In this document: positions 50,724-58,321 of the stretch, piece after piece
Position numbering within the stretch: the first letter of the stretch is position 1
Layout: each line of letters starts with the position of its first letter
Assembly (NCBI GenBank): GCA_038534295.1
Contig: JBCAXA010000003.1
Coordinates: 124,001 to 188,000, forward strand
Reading direction: 5' to 3'
Source: JBCAXA01 sp038534295
GTDB taxonomy: Bacteria; Pseudomonadota; Gammaproteobacteria; Steroidobacterales; Woeseiaceae
Length of the DNA: 64,000 nt
Made by a program: the position numbers and the translations under genes
Notes under the pieces: model-generated
The model's input: only the letters and a program-made list of their open reading frames with translations
What the model was told of the DNA's origin: nothing
Databases searched by the model: none

Positions 50724-51560
50724 TTGGATTCCGCGTTCTCCTCCCTGGTGCTAGACACTGCCGGAACGATGGTCTACCCCCGCGGGGCAACCCTCGGCCC
50801 GCGATCGCGAGATCGCTTCGAATTGGTATGGGTTCTGTCCGGAAGCTTCACCGTCGCGGTCGAGGGCGAGCGAATCCATTGTGAGAAGAGTCAGATACTG
50901 TTGCTCAAACCCAGTCTTCCCAACGTTTTTCACTTCGCCAAAGATATCGCAATCCGACATGCATACCTCACGTTCCGCTTTCCCGAACCGGCCGACGTAG
51001 CTCGCGCGCACGTGCTACCGCGGTTGCTGCAGGGTGAGGCGGTGTCGTTGTTTCTGCCGGTGCTGAATCAGCTGGTCGAACACCTGCTGATGGCCGGGCC
51101 AACTGCTGACCGAGATGCGAACCTCGCGCAACGCGTCGTCGCTACGTTTCTTGCCACGTGGAGCTGGCCGATTCTGGACGGGCGTCGGTCGGCCGCTGTT
51201 TCGAGCCCGGCGCTGGCTCGCGCTCTTGAATCGATCGATGTCGCCTGGCGTTGCGATCAGGGAGCAGCGTTGAGCGTTCGCGATGTTGCCAATGCTGCCA
51301 GCATTACGGCGCGCCAGCTCAGTCGCCTATTTCGCGCCGAGCTCGGGATGTCGACGCGAGATTATCTGCGCCGCCGTCGACTGACTTACGCGGCCCGTCT
51401 GCTCGAGCGCAGCAACCTGACGCTGCAGGTGATCGCTGCCGAAGCCGGTTTCGCCAACGAATTCGCATTCTCGCGCGCGTTCCGTGCGGTGTATGGAACG
51501 CCGCCGGCGCGTTACCGTCGGCTGCAACACGGCGACGATGCCGGGGTCGATGCGTCCTAG
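50724..51560 (+). CDS. AraC-family transcriptional regulator
   Basis: 278 residues from the TTG at 50724. The N-terminal part is a cupin-like ligand domain (RFELVWVLSGSFTVAVEGER, then ILLLKPSLPNVFHFA). The C-terminal part is a double helix-turn-helix (LSVRDVANAASITARQLSRL, then MSTRDYLRRRRLTYAARLLE, and LTLQVIAAEAGFANEFAFSR followed by FRAVYGTPPARYRR). The start is uncertain: the frame is open for 336 bases upstream, but the earlier part overlaps the desaturase gene antisense and has non-coding composition; GGAAACGGACA precedes the TTG. It probably controls the desaturase. Confidence 0.85.
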   Translation: MDSAFSSLVLDTAGTMVYPRGATLGPRSRDRFELVWVLSGSFTVAVEGERIHCEKSQILLLKPSLPNVFHFAKDIAIRHAYLTFRFPEPADVARAHVLPRLLQGEAVSLFLPVLNQLVEHLLMAGPTADRDANLAQRVVATFLATWSWPILDGRRSAAVSSPALARALESIDVAWRCDQGAALSVRDVANAASITARQLSRLFRAELGMSTRDYLRRRRLTYAARLLERSNLTLQVIAAEAGFANEFAFSRAFRAVYGTPPARYRRLQHGDDAGVDAS

Positions 51561-51979
51561 AGCGGCTTCTTGAGAAACCAGCGGCAATGCGCGGGCGGAC
51601 TCTCGTGGTCGTTGTTGGTGAGTCTGGCGAATGTGGTGAAACCGTTCGCGCAATAGAAGCGCATCGCATCCGGATTCGACGTATCCAGCCACGCTGCGTG
51701 GCAGCCAAGCGACACCGCGCGGGCCTCGGCTTCAGCCAGCAGCGCCGACGCAACACCGCTGCGTCGATAGGTCGGGTCCACCCACAGCACCTTTACCAGT
51801 AGCCAGCCGTAGGCGGTGGCTGCCGTCAATCCGCCTGCCACGCTATCGTCCTGGCCGGTCGCAACCAGCGCGAATTCGTCGTTGCTGCCCTGCGGCAGGG
51901 TTTGCCGCAGCGATGCCAGCAGCCGTTCACGGAGCATGTCCGCTTCGGTCTTGTTGCCTTGCCTGATTGAGAACACCAA
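51557..51979 (-). CDS. GNAT-family N-acetyltransferase
   Basis: 140 residues. The acetyl-CoA loop is in LWVDPTYRRSGVASALLAEA (R-R-x-G-x-A pattern), and the late motif in NPDAMRFYCANGF. The N-terminal beta strand region reads DEFALVATGQDDSVAGGL. It is the last gene of the minus-strand sugar-glycerate operon, 18 bases after the SIS-domain gene, and its acceptor is unknown. Start TTG 51979 or GTG 51976. It overlaps the end of the convergent AraC gene by four bases. Confidence 0.85.
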   Translation of the reverse strand: MVFSIRQGNKTEADMLRERLLASLRQTLPQGSNDEFALVATGQDDSVAGGLTAATAYGWLLVKVLWVDPTYRRSGVASALLAEAEARAVSLGCHAAWLDTSNPDAMRFYCANGFTTFARLTNNDHESPPAHCRWFLKKPL

Positions 51980-51996
51980 GGTTCGCGTCGCTTTTT

Positions 51997-53040
51997 CTAT
52001 TCCGAGTCGGTCACTTTCGAGCTGTACGCCGGCGCCCCAACCGACGCAACCCGGGCTGCGGCGATACCAAGAACAAACGCTTGTTGAGTCGGCGCAATAC
52101 CGAGCAGTGCGGCAATCCCGTCGCCGGGCGAAAATCGAATGGTCATCGCGCCCGACAACGGCGGCAAACCGGAGGCGTCGAACACCAGAGTACGGGATTC
52201 AGCGCGACGGCAGATGTCAACGATAGCCTGCCATTTGTTCGCGCTCGCGCCGGTGCTGCGAAACAACACGACGCCGGTGTTTCGGTTCAGCATCTCGACG
52301 ACACCGTGGCGGAACTGGCCGCCCTCGAAAGCAGCGCAGGGCAGTCGCGCCAGCTCGCAAAGACCCAAAGCAGTCATGCCGGCCATGCCGTCGAAACTCG
52401 CCCGGCCGCTGACGACGATACTGTCGACCCCCGCAAATGCCTGGACAGCATTGGCGTAACCGGTATCGATTGGTGGTTCGGTCTCCGGGAGCCGATCCAT
52501 GACGCCAGCACCGAGCTCGACAAGGATCGCTGCAAAGGCCGCAAGTGTCACCGTGAAACTGCGCGTTGCGGCGAATGCGTGTTCGGCGCCGCCGCTACCG
52601 ACAATCACCGGTCCATGTCTGTCGAAGCCCGATTCATCGTTCAGCGTTACGGCGCCGATGACGTTGCGATCGTCGGCTTCCAGCCAACGCACGATTTCAG
52701 CCGATCCGCCGGACTGCGAAGTCAGAATCGTCGGCCATGCTCCTGGCAGCGGTGCATACAGTGCTTCAGATGCCGGTTGCGCGACGGCATCGACACCAAG
52801 CAAACGCAATCGGGCCGCCGCTATTTGGTTGGCGTAGTGCGATGCGCCCATGCCGAGCAGCAGAACCCGACGACGCTCGCGGATCGATGCCGCAATTGTC
52901 GCCGCAGCCGGCTGTGCGGCAGTCAGCGTTTCACGCGCGTCTCGGTATTGGCGCTGGCACTCGGCGAGAATCGCTGCCGTGGCCGGCACGTCGCGATCCA
53001 CGCCTTGCGGCAGGAATCCGTCACTGAAGCGCAACGTCAC
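51997..53040 (-). CDS. SIS-domain sugar isomerase/deglycase-like protein (GlmS-type)
   Basis: 347 residues with two SIS modules. First: RRVLLLGMGASHYANQIAAA and TILTSQSGGSAEIVRWL (the S-x-S phosphosugar loop). Second: FEGGQFRHGVVEML, equivalent to the E-x-x-H-G active-site segment of GlmS, AgaS and FrlB. There is no glutamine amidotransferase domain, so the substrate is a phosphorylated sugar without ammonia from glutamine. In this operon the preceding gene is a ROK sugar kinase, which would supply the 6-phosphate sugar; aldose-ketose isomerisation (for example mannose-6-P to fructose-6-P) would then fit. GTG start overlapping the kinase stop. Confidence 0.75.
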   Translation of the reverse strand: MTLRFSDGFLPQGVDRDVPATAAILAECQRQYRDARETLTAAQPAAATIAASIRERRRVLLLGMGASHYANQIAAARLRLLGVDAVAQPASEALYAPLPGAWPTILTSQSGGSAEIVRWLEADDRNVIGAVTLNDESGFDRHGPVIVGSGGAEHAFAATRSFTVTLAAFAAILVELGAGVMDRLPETEPPIDTGYANAVQAFAGVDSIVVSGRASFDGMAGMTALGLCELARLPCAAFEGGQFRHGVVEMLNRNTGVVLFRSTGASANKWQAIVDICRRAESRTLVFDASGLPPLSGAMTIRFSPGDGIAALLGIAPTQQAFVLGIAAARVASVGAPAYSSKVTDSE

Positions 53041-53933
53041 GGCAGGAACTGCCGCGCTATGACACCGGCCCCGAGCACGCCCGAGTCACTGCCGAGCCCC
53101 GGTGTCACGATCAGTTCGTCGACTGAGTCGGCCAATACCGAAAGATCGATGTAATTGTTCATCAGCGCAACGAAGTGTTCTCTGATGAGCCCAATCAGTT
53201 GCGGCTGTTGCATCACTCCACCGCCCAGAATAATCCGCGACGGCGACGCCATCAGTGCAAGATTGATGCACAAGACCGCCAGGTATCGGGCCTCGAGGTC
53301 CCAGGCAGGATGTGTGCTAGCGAGCGCCGCACCGGGTCGTCCCCAGCGTTTTTCGATGGCGGGTCCTGCGGCCAAGCCTTCGGCACACAGGGCGCCGTGA
53401 AAAGCACACCGACCGGCAAAGTCCCGATCATCGGCGAACTGCGGCAGGAACATGTGACCCACTTCCGGATGACAGCGGCCGTTGGCGAGGCGGCCGTCGA
53501 TCATGATACCCGCGCCTATCCCGGTTCCGATGGTGACGTACACGAGGTTCTTGCGGCCGACGCCGGCGCCCCAGGCTGCTTCGGCGCGCAGCGCGCAGTT
53601 TACGTCGGTGTCGATCGCCACCGGCAACGTCGTGTGCTTACCAATCTCTGCGAGTACATCGGTTTGTGCCCAGCCGACCTTCGGGGTTTCCAAAATGCGC
53701 GCGTACCGCGTCGAGGAACGATTGAGCATGATTGGCCCGAAGTTGCCGACACCGATGCCGCAGATGTCGCCAGGGTCGCTGGCCAATGTGGTCACGCTGG
53801 CTATCGCGCGCGCATACGTCTCGGTGGGAGTGGTTGTCGGAATGCTCTCACGTGCAAGCAATTTGCCGTCGGCGGCCACAACACCGCACACCGTTTTGGT
53901 GCCGCCGAGTTCAATCGCCGCCAGCAGATTCAC
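53037..53933 (-). CDS. ROK-family sugar kinase (fructokinase/mannokinase-like)
   Basis: 298 residues, GTG start. ATP loop ELGGTKTVCGVV at 8-19; catalytic Asp110 in AIDTDVNCA; glycine-rich TIGTGIGAG at 134-142; ROK zinc site EVGHMFLPQFADDRDFAG with His160, and CAFHGALC supplying Cys176, His179 and Cys183. The segment ETPKVGWAQTDV is shared with fructokinases of the YdhR/GmuE type, which phosphorylate fructose and often mannose. Here it probably phosphorylates the hexose released by the neighbouring glycosidase. Coupled by a four-base overlap to the SIS gene. Confidence 0.88.
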   Translation of the reverse strand: MNLLAAIELGGTKTVCGVVAADGKLLARESIPTTTPTETYARAIASVTTLASDPGDICGIGVGNFGPIMLNRSSTRYARILETPKVGWAQTDVLAEIGKHTTLPVAIDTDVNCALRAEAAWGAGVGRKNLVYVTIGTGIGAGIMIDGRLANGRCHPEVGHMFLPQFADDRDFAGRCAFHGALCAEGLAAGPAIEKRWGRPGAALASTHPAWDLEARYLAVLCINLALMASPSRIILGGGVMQQPQLIGLIREHFVALMNNYIDLSVLADSVDELIVTPGLGSDSGVLGAGVIARQFLP

Positions 53934-54000
53934 GGTCCGTCTTGTCCCTTGTGCTTGCCGGTGTCAGTCGTGAGGTACCAAGACTAGCGAAGCACCACAC

Positions 54001-55263
54001 CTATTGCCCGCACCACGCCAGCCACATCGCCGCGGTCCAGGAAAACTCGTCGCCCCCGGTTCCTTCGCCAGTGATCGGCGAGAATGCCTCATAGAATCCG
54101 GACCGCTCAATCAGCCGTCGACTGTCCTGTTTCAATTGTTCTGCCCAGCGTTCGCGACCCTGTTCAGCGAACCCTTTGGCGATCAGGTAATTGACGATCG
54201 CCCAGGTTGGCCCGCGCCAATACCGAACGTGGTCAAAGTAGCTGTTGTCAGGATCGTGGCTCGGGCACATGAATTGGGCGGTGACGCAGATGCGATTCCA
54301 GTGATCTGCCATACGGCTGCGTTGTTGCTCGTTACCGACGCCGGCGTAGTCTGCCAGAAACGATGCGCTGGTCACGAAACCGGAGTGTTTCCCCGTGATC
54401 GTATCGCGCGAGCAAAAAACGCCGTTGTGGTCATCCCATAGGTAGTCGACGCCATTCTCGAGACGCTCGACAAACGACTCGATTTCAGAGGCCGCACCGC
54501 TCTCATCGAGCGCCTTCGCCATTGCGACCAGATCACGGTTTGCGCGCAGCAGGATCATCGTCATGCCGACGTCAGCGACCCGAAATGGTCCTTCGCTCGC
54601 GATCAGCCGCTGATCCCAGTCGTGGTCGCGGCCGAAATAGATGAGTGCGAGATATCGGTCATAGTCGGCCTTCGTCGGACGCATGCTGGCATCGGCATGT
54701 TGCAGGTCGCGACGCTCGTATTCACCGACACCCGAAACATCGATGTCTTTGGCAGGCATGTCCCATTCGACGGAGTTGTCGCGCCCGCTTTCCCACGGAT
54801 GCGTGATTACGACGGCGTCGATGTTTTCGGGTACGCGGCATTGGTCGAACCACCGGTGCCAGGCCAGTAATTTCGGGAACAGTGCCGCGTAGCGCTCGCG
54901 CACCGTCTCGTCCGTGGCGTTTTGCCACAGCTCGTACACGACCGTTGCCGCCACGGGCGGCTGCGTGATTCCAGATGACGGCAATGTGCCGCCTGCGCCC
55001 CAAACGCTCGGTCCCGGGAAGTAATCCGGGTCGTCGCGACGAAAAATGATGTGCGGAACCAGACCATCGTCCCACTGTGCTTCGAACAATGTTTCAATCT
55101 CGCGGCAGGCACGAGATTCGTCGAACGTGTGAAAACCGAGCGCGACGAGAACCGAGTCCCAATTCCACTGGTACGGGTACAAACCGGTGGTCGGCACCGT
55201 AAAGCCGCCTTTGTCGTTGGTGGTCAGGATTTGCCGGGCTTTGTCGTTGAGTTCGGTGGCCAC
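54001..55263 (-). CDS. MGH1-type glycoside hydrolase (mannosyl-/glucosyl-glycerate hydrolase-like)
   Basis: 420 residues, GTG start, no signal peptide, so cytoplasmic. An (alpha/alpha)6 barrel of the GH63-related MGH1 group: GLYPYQWNWDSVLVALGF, GLVPHIIFRR, THPWESGRDNSVEW, YWRGPTWAIVNYLIAKGF, and GFYEAFSPITGEG with FSWTAAMWLAW at the end. Candidate catalytic pair Asp162 (SGRDNS) and Glu392 (YEAFSP), by analogy with Thermus mannosylglycerate hydrolase, which is of very similar length. It would split the glycosidic bond to give a hexose and glycerate. The adjoining glycerate kinase and ROK kinase would phosphorylate both products. Mannose versus glucose is not settled. Confidence 0.83.
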   Translation of the reverse strand: MATELNDKARQILTTNDKGGFTVPTTGLYPYQWNWDSVLVALGFHTFDESRACREIETLFEAQWDDGLVPHIIFRRDDPDYFPGPSVWGAGGTLPSSGITQPPVAATVVYELWQNATDETVRERYAALFPKLLAWHRWFDQCRVPENIDAVVITHPWESGRDNSVEWDMPAKDIDVSGVGEYERRDLQHADASMRPTKADYDRYLALIYFGRDHDWDQRLIASEGPFRVADVGMTMILLRANRDLVAMAKALDESGAASEIESFVERLENGVDYLWDDHNGVFCSRDTITGKHSGFVTSASFLADYAGVGNEQQRSRMADHWNRICVTAQFMCPSHDPDNSYFDHVRYWRGPTWAIVNYLIAKGFAEQGRERWAEQLKQDSRRLIERSGFYEAFSPITGEGTGGDEFSWTAAMWLAWCGQ

Positions 55264-55300
55264 TGCGTTTTGCTCCGCCAGGTTGCGTTCGCTCGTCGTC

Positions 55301-56575
55301 TTATGCCGTTTGCGGGTCGACGAGGATGACGCGGATGTCGTTCACATTAGTCTGAGTGGGCCCGGTGATGATCAAGTCACCGGTCGCCGACAGAAGTTCG
55401 TAAGTGTTGTTTTTTGCCAGCGTCTGTTTGGGATCGACTCCCGCTGCCCGCGCGCGCGGCAGCGTTGACGGCGAAATGTAACCGCCGGCATTGTCTTCGG
55501 ATCCGTCGAGGCCATCGCTGTCGCAAGCAATAGCCTCGATGCCGTGTTCCGCATTGAGGGCGATAGCCAGGCTGGTGAGATACTCGAGATTCGGGCCACC
55601 GCGCCCGGACGGATTGTTGACCTTGACGGTTAATTCGCCCCCCGAGATCAGCGCCGTGCGGCGAGCGCTCTTTCGATACCGTCGAGCCAGCGCGGCGTGT
55701 TCGCGCCCGACTAATGTGGCATCACCCTCGATGTCGTCGTCGACGATGATCGACTGCCAGCCATTGGCGCTGGCCTCGTTCGCAATGGCCGCCAGTGCCT
55801 GATGTGCCGTCGCGACCACCGTGACAGGATGCGGTTTCGGCGATGCCGTTTCGTGCGCGTGCATTGCTGTGGTCAGCTCGGCAAGGTGCGGGGGCGCGTA
55901 GCGCTCGAGCACCGCTTGCGCGGCGTCGACATCGCGATCGATACCGATTGACGGACCCGACGCGACATCAGCCGGGTCGTCGCCAACGACGTCGGAGATG
56001 ACAAACGTGTGCATGTCAGCATCGCCGCCACATACTGCCAACCCCCCGCCTTTGATGGTCGACAGGTGTTTGCGAACCAGGTTGATTTCGGCGATGTTCG
56101 CGCCACTGTAGAGCAGGTGCCGGGTGACGGTTTGTTTCTGCTCCGGCGTCACGCCAGCGATCGGCGCGCACAGGAGCGCCGACCCGCCGCCCGAGAACAC
56201 AAACACAATTCGATCGTCAGCCGTTGCCGTTGCGGCGAGGTCCAGCATACGGCGGGCCGCAACAATGGACTGGTCGTCCGGTACCGGGTGTCGGGCTTCG
56301 ATTACCTCAATACTGCCGGTCTGCGTTTTCTCGGCATGACCGTACCGAGTCACGACCAATCCGACAGTGTCGCCAGCCAACGTATCGCTGGTTGCCGCGG
56401 CCATCGCGGCGGCGGCCTTGCCGGCGCCCAGTACGATGTTTTTGCCGCGAGGTGCGTCACGGGGCAGCAGCGGAGGCAACACCGTTCGTGGATGGCAGCT
56501 GGCAACACCGACATCAAACAGGTGCGTAAGCCACGCCCGGTGATTCGTCACAGCTTCACTCAGCTGATGAACCAC
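55301..56575 (-). CDS. Glycerate 2-kinase (GckA/MOFRL family)
   Basis: 424 residues, GTG start. N-terminal NIVLGAGKAAAAMAAA and the ATP-site FSGGGSALLCAPIAGVT, then INLVRKHLSTIKGGGLA, which carries the conserved Lys pair of the DUF4147 domain. The C-terminal MOFRL domain has LISGGELTVKV and the glycine-rich DSDGLDGSEDNAGG. It phosphorylates D-glycerate to 2-phosphoglycerate, which enters glycolysis directly. Its place between symporter and glycosidase is a strong sign that glycerate is a product of the pathway. It overlaps the symporter gene by 16 bases. Confidence 0.9.
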   Translation of the reverse strand: MVHQLSEAVTNHRAWLTHLFDVGVASCHPRTVLPPLLPRDAPRGKNIVLGAGKAAAAMAAATSDTLAGDTVGLVVTRYGHAEKTQTGSIEVIEARHPVPDDQSIVAARRMLDLAATATADDRIVFVFSGGGSALLCAPIAGVTPEQKQTVTRHLLYSGANIAEINLVRKHLSTIKGGGLAVCGGDADMHTFVISDVVGDDPADVASGPSIGIDRDVDAAQAVLERYAPPHLAELTTAMHAHETASPKPHPVTVVATAHQALAAIANEASANGWQSIIVDDDIEGDATLVGREHAALARRYRKSARRTALISGGELTVKVNNPSGRGGPNLEYLTSLAIALNAEHGIEAIACDSDGLDGSEDNAGGYISPSTLPRARAAGVDPKQTLAKNNTYELLSATGDLIITGPTQTNVNDIRVILVDPQTA

Positions 56576-58155
56576 GATCTCGAGTCCTTGAGTATGACGC
56601 TGACGACGACGATCACGACGAATATCGCAACCAGCGCCGTCGTGTAACGAAGCACGACGGCGCTGGAAGCCACGGTGGCTGGGTCAACGGCTGCCGGCTC
56701 CGCTGCGGCGGGCGCTGGTTTCGTTACCAGGTTAACGATTGCCGCGACGGCCAGCGTGACCACCAGCCCGATGAAATTCCACCACATCCAGAATACCTGG
56801 GGCTGGGCGAGCCACAGATAGAGATTGAATCCCAGGCCGACGATGAGGCCGGCGTTTGCCGCGGTACCGCCAACGCGACGTGTCAGCATGCCTAGCAGGA
56901 ACACACCGAGAATCGGTCCATACAGCGCCGAGCCGACTTTGTTGATCGCCTCAATTACGGTAGGCGCAATTGCCCCGGCGAACGACGACAACACGAGGAT
57001 GATCACGCCCCAGAATATCGACACCCAACGTGCCCAGACTACTTCGCCACGTTTGTCTTTAGGTTTCTTGCCGAGTACCGCAAGATCCTCGAGCGTTACG
57101 GCCGCCAACGAGTTGACGGCGGAACTCAGCGACGACATTGCCGCGGCCAGGATGGCAACCAGCAACAAACCAATAATGCCGTGCGGCAGATACTCGATGA
57201 TGAAGATCGGCATCATGAAGTCGGGTTTGTCCGACGGGACCCGTGCCGCCAGTGCCGGGTCGTTTGCAAACGCAACGCCGACGATGAGCCCAGCGAAGCA
57301 ATAGAGAATGACCAGTGGAAAGCGCAATACGCCATTGGCAAACAATAGGACTCGCGCGTCCTTCAGGTCTTTCGCTGACAGAATACGCTGCGCCTGGGTC
57401 TGGTCGCAGCCGTAGTAAGACGCGTAGAGCACGAAGCCGCCGAACAGCATCGGCAGGAAGCCGAACTCATCGCCGGACAGTCCCAGCGAAAAGAAGTCCA
57501 CGGCCACAAGTCGTTCCGGCTCGACCTGTCGCCAGAATTCGCCGAAGCCACCGATGGCGCTGAGCGCATAACCGGCTACGACTAGCAATCCGCCGAAGAT
57601 CAACACCATTTGAATGGCGTCGCCATAGACGACCGCTTTCATGCCGCCGGAGGTCGAGTAGATCAACGTGATGACACCGACGACCAAAACCGATTGCCAA
57701 AGCGGGATACCGAGTACGGCCTCGAGAATCAGGCCCATTGCATAAACCATGATGCCGGTCGCGAACGAACGTACGACCTGAAAGCTAACGCTAATCAGAA
57801 TGCGGGTAGAGCGGCCGAAGCGTCGGTCGAGGAAATCGTAGATGCTGACGATGCCGGCGCGGTAAAGTGCCGGTGCGATGACGAACATCACCAGGATCAT
57901 CGCCAACGGCAGGGCAAGCTCGTAGGTTAGCCACTTCATGCCACCGCCGTCGCGCAAGCCAACGAAAGCCGGAGCCGAAACAAAGCTGATGGCGGACAGC
58001 TGCGTCGCCATCGTCGACAGCGTCAGCGGGAACCAGCCCATGGTGCGTCCGCCGAGGAAGTAGTCGCCCTCGTTGGACTGGTTTCTTAGCAAGTAGCCGA
58101 AAAACAGCAGTGCACCGAGGTACGCGGCGACCACGATGTAATCAAGCCCGTTCAT
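56560..58155 (-). CDS. Sodium/solute symporter (SSS family)
   Basis: 531 residues with ~13-14 membrane helices. LGGRTMGWFPLTLSTMATQL and SAISFVSAPAFVG are the SSS opening (TM1-2), and ISVSFQVVRSFATG, TLIYSTSGGMKAVVYGDAIQ and QTQAQRILSAKDLKDAR are SGLT-like family motifs. AAAMSSLSSAVNSLAAV holds the Na2-site Ser pair. Sugar transporters of the SGLT group are the nearest. By context it imports the glycosyl-glycerate or free sugar into the cytoplasm, where the intracellular glycosidase acts. AGGAGC ribosome site. The long C-terminal extension is Ala/Pro-rich with a last helix. Confidence 0.9.
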   Translation of the reverse strand: MNGLDYIVVAAYLGALLFFGYLLRNQSNEGDYFLGGRTMGWFPLTLSTMATQLSAISFVSAPAFVGLRDGGGMKWLTYELALPLAMILVMFVIAPALYRAGIVSIYDFLDRRFGRSTRILISVSFQVVRSFATGIMVYAMGLILEAVLGIPLWQSVLVVGVITLIYSTSGGMKAVVYGDAIQMVLIFGGLLVVAGYALSAIGGFGEFWRQVEPERLVAVDFFSLGLSGDEFGFLPMLFGGFVLYASYYGCDQTQAQRILSAKDLKDARVLLFANGVLRFPLVILYCFAGLIVGVAFANDPALAARVPSDKPDFMMPIFIIEYLPHGIIGLLLVAILAAAMSSLSSAVNSLAAVTLEDLAVLGKKPKDKRGEVVWARWVSIFWGVIILVLSSFAGAIAPTVIEAINKVGSALYGPILGVFLLGMLTRRVGGTAANAGLIVGLGFNLYLWLAQPQVFWMWWNFIGLVVTLAVAAIVNLVTKPAPAAAEPAAVDPATVASSAVVLRYTTALVAIFVVIVVVSVILKDSRSWFIS

Positions 58156-58268
58156 GACGCGTGCTCCTGGAGTGCTCTGTCCTTTGGTCGGTCACCTCGC
58201 CTGCATGCTCGGTCGGGTAGTGATCCGATGGCACAGCGTACAGCGTGCGTCGGTGCAGTCGAGGCGTC

Positions 58269-58307
58269 AGCCGTATCCCGCAAACACCTCGTCTGCAGGA
58301 TACGGCT
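58269..58307. terminator. Hairpin between TonB receptor and symporter genes
   Basis: Perfect 10-bp arms AGCCGTATCC and GGATACGGCT around a 19-base loop, with a further GCA/TGC pair inside. It lies just after the TonB receptor stop, before the symporter. It lacks a T run, so may cause partial termination or protect the upstream message, reducing the symporter operon relative to the receptor. Confidence 0.5.
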
Positions 58308-58321
58308 TTGGCCAGGGGGAC

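Noticed and set aside
51967..53154. Plus-strand 395-residue frame opposite the SIS-domain gene
   Set aside because: Arg/Cys-rich composition without domains, and the minus strand encodes a recognisable family throughout.
53175..53987. Plus-strand 270-residue frame opposite the ROK kinase
   Set aside because: Antisense shadow: the ROK signatures are on the minus strand and intact.
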